A DNA stretch of 18,756 bases. Source: JBFLYC01 sp040756735 (lineage in GTDB: Bacteria > Bacillota > DSM-16504 > Desulfitibacterales > Desulfitibacteraceae). The notes below the pieces were generated by a model. The model made no database searches, was not told the origin of the DNA, and was given only the letters and a program-made list of their open reading frames with translations. The position numbers and the translations under genes were made by a program. Of the stretch, positions 1 through 6,719 are shown one piece after another. The stretch covers positions 1-18,756 of the forward strand of contig JBFLYC010000044.1 of the NCBI GenBank assembly GCA_040756735.1. Direction: 5' to 3'. Within the stretch, counting starts at the first letter, position 1; each line of letters begins with the position of its first letter.

Positions 1-102
1 TCCTGCAGCCCCAAGGCTTAATGCTATAGCCCTGCCTATTCCCCTGCCTGCTCCTGTTACCAGAGCAGTTTTGCCCTCTAAACTCATTGAAGGTAAATAC
101 AC
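1..102 (-). CDS. Short-chain dehydrogenase/reductase (SDR), N-terminal part, cut by window edge
   Basis: The first 34 codons of an NAD(P)-dependent oxidoreductase of the SDR (FabG-like) family are present, and the rest lies outside the window. The translation contains KTALVTGAGRGIGRAIALSL, which carries the classical Rossmann TGxxxGIG cofactor-binding motif directly after the first beta strand. The start is taken as GTG at 102 because AAGGAGG (117 to 111) lies 8 bases upstream. The ATG at 87 is 23 bases from that site and therefore unlikely. It follows the AOR remnant by 57 bases with no terminator in between, so it is probably the last visible gene of the GRE transcript, where it could oxidise or reduce an alcohol/carbonyl intermediate. 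The substrate cannot be told from this fragment. Confidence 0.85.
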   Translation of the reverse strand, partial: MYLPSMSLEGKTALVTGAGRGIGRAIALSLGAAG

Positions 103-159
103 TTTTTGCACCTCCTTAATTTAGGACGCTAGCAAACGTGTTCGTCTAACTACTGGAAA

Positions 160-1017
160 TTAGTTTCCGAGATTACTCTGGATTATTTCTCTTAATCTTT
201 CGCCATAAAGATTTTCTGCATCCTCAAAAACTCCACTACTAAAATTCCTGGTAGGCAGGCATCCTAACGCATTAATTGGAGCTAAATTTACTGCTGTACC
301 ATAATCTGTCAAAGGCTTTCTAGCAACAACCAGTTCTTTGGCCCATTCTAGAGAAATCTCCTTAAATGTCTTCTCATCTTTATATGTTACAGTACTGGAA
401 ATATCGCTATCATCTATCACAATAACCTTTATCTTTTTTGAACCAAGCACAGCTCCCATACCACCTCGGCCACAATGCCTACAGGGAGTACCGTCCATAT
501 CAGTTATTGCAATGGATGCCGTACTATACCTTCTTTCTCCAGCTGGCCCAATAGAAATTATTCCCTTTTGCCTGCCTGTTCTCTAAATAAAATTTTTACT
601 GTTTCGTAGTTGCCACGGCCTCTAATTTCATCAACGGGTAAAAGCTCTATTTCATTTCCTGTAACTTTTATAACAAAAAAATTATCTTCTTGAGCTTGCC
701 CTTCAATTACCAGAGCTCTAATTCCCAACTGGCCAGCTTTCTTGCGGCTATACCGCCTCCATTACTTTCCTTTATTCCACCTGTCAAAGGACTCTTGGCT
801 CCAATAGATATTCTTCCTGAACAAGGGGCAGATGTACCCCCCCCCAATAATCCTGGAGCTATAACTATCTTATTTTGAGGCCCTAAAGCTTCACACGTTG
901 GGTCTACCTCGTCTAATAGCAACCTTGAGGTAAGACCACGACCTCCAACAAGGAATATTCTTCAGGTAGTTTTTCTTTTCTCACTTGTTTTGTAGACATG
1001 TCAATACGTATTAACAA
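160..1017 (-). pseudogene. Aldehyde:ferredoxin oxidoreductase remnant, frameshifted and truncated
   Basis: This is a decayed paralogue of the full AOR at 9243-10955. Three reading frames joined end to end match its first ~290 residues: LPEEYSLLGGRGLTSRLLLD, then IAPGLLGGGTSAPCSGRIS, then GRGGMGAVLGSKKIKVIVID up to LYGERLREII. Each join is restored by adding one base: near 946 (a missing G in TTGGAGG), near 730 (in GCCAGTTGG) and near 565 (a missing A in AAAAGGG). The frame then stops at 160, before the cysteine cluster for the 4Fe-4S centre and the whole C-terminal half, so no active enzyme is possible even if the frameshifts were sequencing errors. The likely original start is TTG at 1017, with GAGGTGG 5 bases upstream. 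It sits between larA-like and SDR genes on the same strand. Confidence 0.85.
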
Positions 1018-1102
1018 GCTTACCACCTCTATCCACTTAAATAGCTTTATTGATTAAAGCCCAAATCATATTTACTACTAAAAATAACAATTTATTATTA
1101 TA

Positions 1103-2404
1103 CTACTTACAGTCCTTTTTAGCAGCAGTTACTACTTGTAGGCTATGCGGGATTACAATAACTTTTGCATGTCTCCCATAGCGCCTTAATCCATACTCCA
1201 AGGCAGCATTTACATTATTCATGGCTTTCATATGCATATCTTCAACAGTTTTAGGTGTTTTTGAGTTAGTTATGCAAACCTCAGCATGTCTTAAAGTCAA
1301 AGCCATTAGATAGGCTCTCTGTCCTCCAGCAGGGTAACCATTTCGCTTAATGTTTGAAATAATATCTTCTGGGTTTTCCGCGTTTTTCATTATCTCATAA
1401 AACCTTTGCTCTCCTAATCCATGTCCTGCACCTTCTTCAGTTTCAGCTGGAGTTATAACAAGACCACCTTTTTTGACGGCGGGAAATTTACTAAATGCGA
1501 TACAGCTAGCTCCCCTGGTTGCTTGATATAAGTTTGCATCTTTAGGAAAACCAATCCCAGCTATTACAATGTCAGCCTGATCTTCTATTTCTATCTGATA
1601 AACCTTTTGTGCAATTTTTACTCCCTGATAAAAAGCCTCTTTAAAATCCCCAGCTACAATTCCAGCTATTTCTCCTTTATCATTCAAAACAACATTGAGT
1701 ATAAAATCCAGACCTGATATCTGAGCAATCTCCATGGCATTTTCATGAAATATATTAGCCTCTATATTTCCAATCTGTGTATTTGGATGGTCAAAAACCT
1801 GCGGCCGATGCTGAAACTTGATGGTTTCTTCTGCAGCTACTCCAATGGCAATATTCTTTCTTCCCCCACTAAATCCAGCATAAAAATGAGGCTCGATTAT
1901 TCCTGTGCTAATGAGCAGATCAGCGCTTGCTGCAATTCTGTTTATCCATACAGAACATCCATAGCTAGTCTTTCCCATGTATACCTGATCAGCTTTGTTG
2001 GCACCTACATGATTAACTATTTTATAATTATCAACAACAGCTTTTCCCAACCGATCTATCAACTCTTCCCTGTTGTTAGGTCTATGAAGGCCTGTTGCTA
2101 CAAGGATAGTAATACACTTTGGTTCTACTTCTGCCTTCTCTAGTTCTGTTAAAATAGCAGGTACCAATAAGTGATCAGGAGTTGGCCTGGTAATATCTGT
2201 AATTACAATGGCTACTTGCTTTTTTCCCCTTGCTAGCTCAGCTAAAGGCTTACTATTAATTGGTCTTACCAGCAGTTCTTTAACTTTTTCTTTGGGATTA
2301 TATATACATTGAATATCATTTGGATAAAGTACTCTCATTAAATTTTCATCTGGCACTTCAATTTCCATTTTAGTTTTATTAAAAGGAATTTTTATAGTTG
2401 CCAT
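1103..2404 (-). CDS. LarA-family nickel-pincer racemase/epimerase homologue
   Basis: A 433-residue protein of the lactate racemase (LarA, DUF2088) superfamily, whose members racemise or epimerise alpha-hydroxy acids by hydride transfer with a covalently bound nickel-pincer nucleotide. The residues known for Lactiplantibacillus LarA (H108, H174, K184, H200) have counterparts at H107 (ATGLH), H173 (EPHFYAG), K183 (GGRK) and H199 (TIKFQH), with a constant offset of one. This supports an intact cofactor site, the lysine being the attachment point. Length is normal for the family. The start ATG at 2404 follows a moderate AGAGGTAG site. It lies 56 bases after the GRE and is probably cotranscribed with it. 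No larB, larC or larE cofactor genes are visible, so cofactor synthesis must be encoded elsewhere. The substrate is unknown: lactate is possible, but the context suggests a hydroxy acid of this pathway. Confidence 0.85.
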   Translation of the reverse strand: MATIKIPFNKTKMEIEVPDENLMRVLYPNDIQCIYNPKEKVKELLVRPINSKPLAELARGKKQVAIVITDITRPTPDHLLVPAILTELEKAEVEPKCITILVATGLHRPNNREELIDRLGKAVVDNYKIVNHVGANKADQVYMGKTSYGCSVWINRIAASADLLISTGIIEPHFYAGFSGGRKNIAIGVAAEETIKFQHRPQVFDHPNTQIGNIEANIFHENAMEIAQISGLDFILNVVLNDKGEIAGIVAGDFKEAFYQGVKIAQKVYQIEIEDQADIVIAGIGFPKDANLYQATRGASCIAFSKFPAVKKGGLVITPAETEEGAGHGLGEQRFYEIMKNAENPEDIISNIKRNGYPAGGQRAYLMALTLRHAEVCITNSKTPKTVEDMHMKAMNNVNAALEYGLRRYGRHAKVIVIPHSLQVVTAAKKDCK

Positions 2405-2437
2405 GAAATCTACCTCTATTCATACCTAGTTTATATG

Positions 2438-2456
2438 GAGGGGAAGTTTCCCCCTC
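2438..2456 (-). other. GC-rich stem-loop between GRE and larA-like gene
   Basis: A 6-bp all-but-one GC stem (GAGGGG/CCCCTC) with a 7-base loop starts 5 bases after the GRE stop codon. No run of T follows on the minus strand, so it is not a good terminator. It more likely marks mRNA processing or protects the 3' end of the GRE message, which would allow the GRE to be made in excess over the downstream genes. Confidence 0.5.
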
Positions 2457-2460
2457 TGTT

Positions 2461-4911
2461 TTAACAGATTTGGTGCTCTGTACGATTGATAATTTCATTC
2501 TGGAGACCAGGGCTTAATTCTGTAAAATAAGCACTATAACCTGCAACTCTAACAATTAAGTTACGGTATTTCTCTGGATTCTTTTGTGCATTTATTAATG
2601 TTTCTCTGTTAATAACTGCAAACTGTATATGCCATAACTTCAAATCTACAAATGCCCTAATTAAATCCATCAAGTCTTTGGTTCCCTTTTCTCCCGCTAA
2701 AACCTGTGGACTAATCTTAATATTAACCAAACGTGATAAGTCATTATTATATTTGCGATTTCGTGCTTTAGCAATAGACAATAAAGTTGCTAATGGTCCT
2801 TGAGTATCTCGTCCCTGGGTTGGTGATACACCCTCAGAAAAAGCCTCTCCTGCTTTTCTTCCATTTGGTGTTGCACCCATCCTTCCACCCATGGCAACAT
2901 GAGTAGTAACTGGCACAAACTTCAAGTTTTGAGGACCGTTAGGTGTCCTGTATCTTTGTACTACTTCACATAATATTTCATCTACCTGACGAGCCACTTC
3001 ATCAGCATAATCATCGTTATTTCCATACTGGGGAACGTTTAATAACATTTGCCTTAAACGTTCATTTCCTTTAAAATTTGCCTCCATAGCATCCTTCAGT
3101 TGATCAAGTGTTATAACATTTTCTTCAAAAACAAGTTTTTTGATTGCAGTCAAAGACTCTACGACAGTACCAAAACCTATTATACTTATATTCCCGGTAT
3201 CCTCTGATACCCCTCTGGTATGAATGGGTTGATGAATATCAGTTAAAGTCTCCACACAAGTATCATTTAACATAGACATAAATGGTGCTGCCAGGCAAGC
3301 CGCATTTGATATTTCTAAAGCTGCTTGACGCTTATAATAATGCTGTATAAGAAAATCAAAAGCCTCAGTAAAGTTATTTATTAGGTCATCATATGTTTTA
3401 ATATCAGCAGCCTTTATTGACGGTGTCATTAACTTTTTCTTAACACCATCAATTGTTACAATTCCATCGTTCATGGCCATTTCTACTGCAGCGGGAGTAT
3501 TAGGATTGCAACCCACAGCCATATAGGTATCAATATCTAAAAGTCTAACCTCAGTACAAGCGCAAGGAGTATAATCCATTGCCTCCTGAATAGTCACACC
3601 TTTTTTTAAAAGTCGTGGAATAATTTCCTCATCATTTAAAAGCTTCGGGAACCCCGTACCTTCTTTAATTAAATCAACAACTGCATGAAGAAGGGCATCT
3701 GGAGTACGTGAATGTACTCTTACAGATAAATCAGGATAATGAAGTGGAAATTCCTTTTTAGACCTTAAAACTAGATAAGTTAGTTCGTTGGTAGCATCTC
3801 TCCCATCTTTTGTCTGTCCTCCAAGTACAGTTTGTTCAAAATGACAATAGCCTTCAAAATAATTATTAGTTGCCGTAACATTAAAAGGTACATAATTCGC
3901 AATTTTAAACCACAAACATTCCATTAGCTCTAGTGCTTTTTCTTCATCTATAACTCCAGCTTTAAAATCTTTAATAAATGTTGGATACAAGTGCTGGTCA
4001 AAACGCCCTAAAGAAATAACACCAACAGTTGGTTGTTCAAGCTTATAAGCTGTCTGAACAAACCAATGACATTGTAAAGCCTCCCAGAAATTTCGTGCAG
4101 GGTATGCTGGAACATGCTCACAGTTTTGGGCAATAGTTTCAAGTTCTTTTTTCCTGACAGGGTCTTTTTCCATAGCGGCCAACTCTCTAGCCTTTTTTGC
4201 ATAACGTTTTGCATAATCTATTAAACCTTCGCAAACAATAATCGCAGATTGCAAAAATGCCATCTTAGTGTAGTCATTATCAGATACAAGTTTCAAACGT
4301 TCTTCCATTTCTTTTTTGATATCTATAAGTCCCCTGTCAAGTACCTTCTTATAATTACCAGCCCAATTTAACGTTGCATTAATATTTGCATTGTCTTGCA
4401 ACAAACCAGCGGAACCCCAATCATCTTCACCGTATACAATTTTTTTTGTTTCAGGAGGCAGCATTGCTAAATACCTTTCATGTGCACTCTTTCCTTTCCA
4501 ATATGGAATAACCTTTTCAGTTATGATTTTGATGTCTTCATCACTAACTCTATAACCTTTACTCTTTTGAGCTCCTCTTAAAGCTTTTTCAAACCAAGGA
4601 CCTCTCAGTTCAGGAAACAATATGGAATGTCTTCCAGGACCACCACAAGTTCCTACAATTAACTCATTATCTTCAATAACTACATCGATATTATTAAAAA
4701 TATAATGCAATGCTTTGGCTTTTCTGATATTCATGGGATAGTGCTCTGTTTTAGACATAGATTCAGTAAACAGAACTGCTCTTTGAATATCAATTCTAGG
4801 AACTCGCTCAAATTTGGAAAGAAACCCATTAATTCGTGGCCTTGGACTTAATTGTCCCTCTCCACTTTCAATTCTTTTCTCTTGACTGGTTAAACAAGCT
4901 GCTTCTACCAT
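2461..4911 (-). CDS. Glycyl radical enzyme of the C-x-E (dehydratase/lyase) type
   Basis: An 816-residue glycyl radical enzyme. The C-terminal radical motif is VRVAGYSAYFTEL with the radical glycine at G791. The thiyl-radical loop is TPCACTEVRL with C452 and the general base E454, the arrangement of GREs that eliminate water, sulfite or amine from a 1,2-substituted substrate. Pyruvate formate-lyase instead has Cys-Cys. N-terminal PFL-domain motifs are RAKALHYIFNN, LIVGTCGGPGR, FPEL and VIPYWKGK. The segment NATLNWAGNYKKVL (178-191) occupies the place where, from memory, isethionate sulfite-lyase has R189 and Q193 to hold the sulfonate. Here both are Asn (N178, N182). C450 next to the catalytic cysteine is also unusual. 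Start ATG 4911 follows AAGGAGG. It is preceded by a leader with terminator and by DUF3870 and activase genes. Substrate unassigned. Confidence 0.95.
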   Translation of the reverse strand: MVEAACLTSQEKRIESGEGQLSPRPRINGFLSKFERVPRIDIQRAVLFTESMSKTEHYPMNIRKAKALHYIFNNIDVVIEDNELIVGTCGGPGRHSILFPELRGPWFEKALRGAQKSKGYRVSDEDIKIITEKVIPYWKGKSAHERYLAMLPPETKKIVYGEDDWGSAGLLQDNANINATLNWAGNYKKVLDRGLIDIKKEMEERLKLVSDNDYTKMAFLQSAIIVCEGLIDYAKRYAKKARELAAMEKDPVRKKELETIAQNCEHVPAYPARNFWEALQCHWFVQTAYKLEQPTVGVISLGRFDQHLYPTFIKDFKAGVIDEEKALELMECLWFKIANYVPFNVTATNNYFEGYCHFEQTVLGGQTKDGRDATNELTYLVLRSKKEFPLHYPDLSVRVHSRTPDALLHAVVDLIKEGTGFPKLLNDEEIIPRLLKKGVTIQEAMDYTPCACTEVRLLDIDTYMAVGCNPNTPAAVEMAMNDGIVTIDGVKKKLMTPSIKAADIKTYDDLINNFTEAFDFLIQHYYKRQAALEISNAACLAAPFMSMLNDTCVETLTDIHQPIHTRGVSEDTGNISIIGFGTVVESLTAIKKLVFEENVITLDQLKDAMEANFKGNERLRQMLLNVPQYGNNDDYADEVARQVDEILCEVVQRYRTPNGPQNLKFVPVTTHVAMGGRMGATPNGRKAGEAFSEGVSPTQGRDTQGPLATLLSIAKARNRKYNNDLSRLVNIKISPQVLAGEKGTKDLMDLIRAFVDLKLWHIQFAVINRETLINAQKNPEKYRNLIVRVAGYSAYFTELSPGLQNEIINRTEHQIC

Positions 4912-4940
4912 AACTTTATCCTCCTTCTATTAATAGAATT

Positions 4941-5004
4941 GAACAAAAAACAACAAAAGCCCAATAAAGCATTATATTAAGACCTATATGCTTTGTTGGG
5001 CTTT
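4941..5004 (-). terminator. Intrinsic terminator/attenuator ahead of GRE
   Basis: A long hairpin with arms at 4988-5004 and 4956-4972 (AAAGCCCAACAAAGCAT pairing with ATGCTTTATTGGGCTTT, one mismatch-type pair) is followed on the minus strand by a T-rich tract (4955 to 4941). Only ~30 bases separate it from the GRE start, which leaves no room for a further promoter. Transcripts that make the GRE must therefore read through it, so it acts as an attenuator rather than as a simple gene end. Confidence 0.85.
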
Positions 5005-5056
5005 AACTTATTTACTGACATCAACCTACTATCAGCTGATACCTGCAAGTCATCCC
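5004..5056 (-). promoter_or_regulatory. Structured leader RNA ahead of GRE (element A)
   Basis: The RNA between the DUF3870 gene and the GRE terminator can fold into an outer stem UGACUU/AAGUUA (5052-5047 with 5009-5004) enclosing a hairpin CUGAUA/UGUCAG with loop GUAGGUUGA (5035 to 5015). GGG at 5056-5054 can pair with CCC at 5000-4998, which belongs to the 5' arm of the terminator, so outer-stem extension and terminator are mutually exclusive. The same layout and much of the sequence recur ahead of the activase (6613-6666). This looks like a metabolite- or protein-controlled antitermination element. I do not recognise it as a known riboswitch class. Confidence 0.55.
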
Positions 5057-5142
5057 TTTAATTATTTAGTTAAATTTAGACTTCCACATTACTTATGGAA
5101 GCTAATAATAATCACTTAGATTAAAAGGAAAAATAACCTAAA

Positions 5143-5460
5143 CTATATAGTACGTGTTTTTTCTTTATATCGTTCAACAGCATTTTTAATCGCCTGTATT
5201 AAAGCTCCTGTAGTGGAAAGGCAAATTTTCTCTTTAATCTCCTTAAATAAGGGCTCTAGGGAATCATCTAAACAATAACCATTAACTAATTCCTCTAAAC
5301 ATGCCCGTGTCAAAGGAGATAATAGATTGAAATTCGATTCTACTATACAATTCGTTTTTACATCAACGAGAAGCTGAACAGTCATAGTTTTATATACTGT
5401 TACTTCCTTAGGAGGTTTAGCAGTACCACCAACTAATATACGACCATCCATTCTTTTCAT
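5143..5460 (-). CDS. DUF3870 family protein
   Basis: A 105-residue protein of unknown function. The pattern matches what I remember of DUF3870: an N-terminal strand with GRILVGGTAKPPKE, a central LLVDVKTNCIVE strand pair, LTRACLEELVNGYCLDDSLE (family form: a helix ending in L-x-GYNLxxDLE), and a C-terminal helix GALIQAIKNAVERYKEK. There are no membrane segments or signal peptide. It has its own likely extended -10 promoter 45 bases upstream and sits between the activase and the GRE, separated from the GRE by a leader and terminator. The position suggests an accessory or regulatory role for the radical enzyme or its substrate, but nothing in the sequence proves it. ATG 5460 has a weak GGGG/AAGG site. 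Its C-terminus ends in a basic stretch. Confidence 0.75.
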   Translation of the reverse strand: MKRMDGRILVGGTAKPPKEVTVYKTMTVQLLVDVKTNCIVESNFNLLSPLTRACLEELVNGYCLDDSLEPLFKEIKEKICLSTTGALIQAIKNAVERYKEKTRTI

Positions 5461-5486
5461 TGACCTTTTCCCCTTGTAAATTATAT

Positions 5487-5505
5487 TATTTTATAATATA
5501 AAATA
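5487..5505. promoter_or_regulatory. 19-bp AT palindrome touching the -10 box of the DUF3870 promoter
   Basis: TATTTTATA-N-TATAAAATA is a perfect palindrome with 9-bp arms. It overlaps the last base of the -10 element and covers the expected transcription start, the usual place for a repressor site. The region is extremely AT rich, so a chance palindrome is possible. Confidence 0.35.
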
Positions 5506-5513
5506 TTATATCA
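5505..5513 (-). promoter_or_regulatory. Extended -10 promoter for DUF3870 gene
   Basis: TGATATAAT is a perfect extended -10 (TGN plus TATAAT). The hexamer 17 bases upstream (TTTCCT/TTCCTT region near 5528-5533) is a poor -35, as is usual for extended -10 promoters. The expected start lies near 5498, giving a leader of ~40 bases before the DUF3870 ATG. Confidence 0.55.
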
Positions 5514-5584
5514 CATAACACTACAGTAAGGAAACAACCTTAACCCTAGCCTCTGCATCAAAATAAGTAATATAGTGATGTGTA

Positions 5585-6508
5585 TTATATAGTTTTTTCC
5601 ACATTCAGCATTTTTCTTATGCGTTGATTTAATTTATGAACTGATTCTTTTTCAAGTGAACTAACACCTTCCAATTCATAATTAATTCCAAGCTGTTCAT
5701 ATTTTGAACTTCCATAACCATGATAAGGTAATAACTCGTAATCCTGTATGGTTGGTAGGGTCTGCAAAAACCTTGCTATATCCACAATATCCTCTTCTTG
5801 ATCATTAATCCCAGGTACTACGGGAGTACGTATAATAATATCCACAACAGAAGAAGTTTTAGTTAACTTTTTTATATTTTCTAAAATAATAAAATTATCC
5901 TCACCTGTATATTTTTTATGTTTTTTTGAATCCATTATTTTTATATCATAGTAAACTAGGTTACAATATGGAATAACTTTTTCAAGTTTTTCCCAGGGTG
6001 CAAGTCCGGAAGTTTCAATAGCTGTATGTACCCCTACTCCTTTATATTTTTTTAATAAGGCAGCCACAAATTCCGCCTGCATAAGAGGTTCTCCGCCGCT
6101 AATTGTAACCCCACCATTAGCCCTCCAAACATCTGATTGGTTTTGAGTTTTATTAAAAACTTCATCCACAGTCATGTCTGATCCAAAAACATGAAGTGCT
6201 TTAGAACAACATACTTCAACACATTTAAAACAGTATACACACTTACTCCTGTCTACCACTATCATACTCTTATCACTAATATACATAGCACCTTCAGGAC
6301 ACACTTTAGCACAATATCCACATGATTCTGCTCCTATACATTTTTTGCTATTATAACCTATCTGAAAATTAAATAACTGTGTTTCTGGATTCGAACACCA
6401 GATACATCTCAATGGACAGCCTTTCATAAAAACTAAATCACGGATTCCAGGACCATCATGAACAGAATACTTTTGAATATTAACAACACGTCCCATTGTT
6501 TCTTTCAA
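5585..6508 (-). CDS. Glycyl radical enzyme activating enzyme (radical SAM)
   Basis: This enzyme uses S-adenosylmethionine and a reduced 4Fe-4S cluster to generate the glycyl radical on the neighbouring GRE. It has the radical SAM motif GCPLRCIWCSNPE (C-x3-C-x2-C) near residue 31, followed by a ferredoxin-like insert with two clusters (C-x5-C-x2-C-x3-CP, then C-x2-C-x2-C-x3-C) from about residue 57 to 100. This insert is typical of activases for dehydratase, lyase and decarboxylase GREs and absent from the PFL activase. ISGGEPLMQ is the SAM-binding glycine motif. An upstream GTG at 6517 overlaps the GGGGGTG ribosome site, so TTG at 6508 is preferred, giving 307 residues. The order activase, DUF3870, GRE is the reverse of the common GRE-activase order. 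It is driven by the promoter at 6691-6719 through a leader with terminator. Confidence 0.95.
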   Translation of the reverse strand: MKETMGRVVNIQKYSVHDGPGIRDLVFMKGCPLRCIWCSNPETQLFNFQIGYNSKKCIGAESCGYCAKVCPEGAMYISDKSMIVVDRSKCVYCFKCVEVCCSKALHVFGSDMTVDEVFNKTQNQSDVWRANGGVTISGGEPLMQAEFVAALLKKYKGVGVHTAIETSGLAPWEKLEKVIPYCNLVYYDIKIMDSKKHKKYTGEDNFIILENIKKLTKTSSVVDIIIRTPVVPGINDQEEDIVDIARFLQTLPTIQDYELLPYHGYGSSKYEQLGINYELEGVSSLEKESVHKLNQRIRKMLNVEKTI

Positions 6509-6566
6509 TATAAACACCCCCAGTTACTTAATCCTAATTTCATGCTTCAATATGTGCAGAGGTCCT

Positions 6567-6612
6567 AAAAACAAAAAACTCAAATATGCGTGTTTAGTAT
6601 TGCATATTTGAG
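6567..6612 (-). terminator. Intrinsic terminator/attenuator ahead of activase
   Basis: A perfect 11-bp stem (CTCAAATATGC with GCATATTTGAG; 6612-6602 and 6589-6579) with a 12-base loop is followed by TTTTTTGTTTTT (6578-6567). It lies ~70 bases inside the transcript started at the consensus promoter 6691-6719 and ~60 bases before the activase start. It must therefore be read through to express the activase. Confidence 0.9.
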
Positions 6613-6666
6613 CATTGACCTATTTTATTGGCACTGATGTCCTACATCACTGCCAGTAAGTCCCTC
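6613..6666 (-). promoter_or_regulatory. Structured leader RNA ahead of activase (element B)
   Basis: A relative of the element before the GRE. The outer stem is GACUU/AGGUC (near 6661-6657 with 6621-6617). The inner hairpin at 6655-6629 has 12-bp arms with one G-G mismatch around the loop, and its apical part can be drawn as UGAU-GUAGGAC-AUCA. GAG at 6666-6664 can pair with CUC at 6612-6610, the first bases of the terminator, so an extended outer stem would act as antiterminator. The 3' side (AAAUAGGUCAAUGCUCAA) is closely similar to element A (AAAUAAGUUAAAGCCCAA). Outer-stem and antiterminator pairs differ between copies but remain paired. Confidence 0.6.
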
Positions 6667-6690
6667 AAATTAAGTATTAATTTATTTATA

Positions 6691-6719
6691 ATTATATGGT
6701 GCTTCCTTTGTATTGTCAA
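6691..6719 (-). promoter_or_regulatory. Consensus sigma-70/sigma-A promoter for the activase transcript
   Basis: TTGACA (6719-6714), a 17-base spacer, and TATAAT (6696-6691), all perfect matches. The expected start is near 6684, placing the structured leader and terminator within the first ~120 nucleotides. The stop codon of the upstream MFS remnant lies inside the -35 box. Confidence 0.9.

Noticed and set aside
1745..2143. Plus-strand open frames across the window (for example 1745-2143, 13555-13818, 18020-18292)
   Set aside because: They lie opposite well-supported minus-strand genes, have no ribosome sites or recognisable domains, and reflect codon bias of the real genes.
2461..4911. Naming the GRE as isethionate sulfite-lyase, choline lyase, hydroxyproline dehydratase or glycerol dehydratase
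   Set aside because: The core motifs fit the whole C-x-E group. The residues I can compare from memory argue against the sulfonate enzyme, and I see no cutC-, hypD- or propanediol-type context, so a specific name would be a guess.
4941..5004. The hairpin before the GRE as a simple terminator of the DUF3870 gene
   Set aside because: It is ~30 bases from the GRE start with no promoter between, and a related arrangement with a clear promoter upstream occurs before the activase, so readthrough must be required.
6629..6655. A second sigma-54 promoter starting at TGGCAG before the activase
   Set aside because: The -12 position reads TAGGA instead of TTGCA, and the bases belong to the leader hairpin downstream of a perfect sigma-70 promoter.
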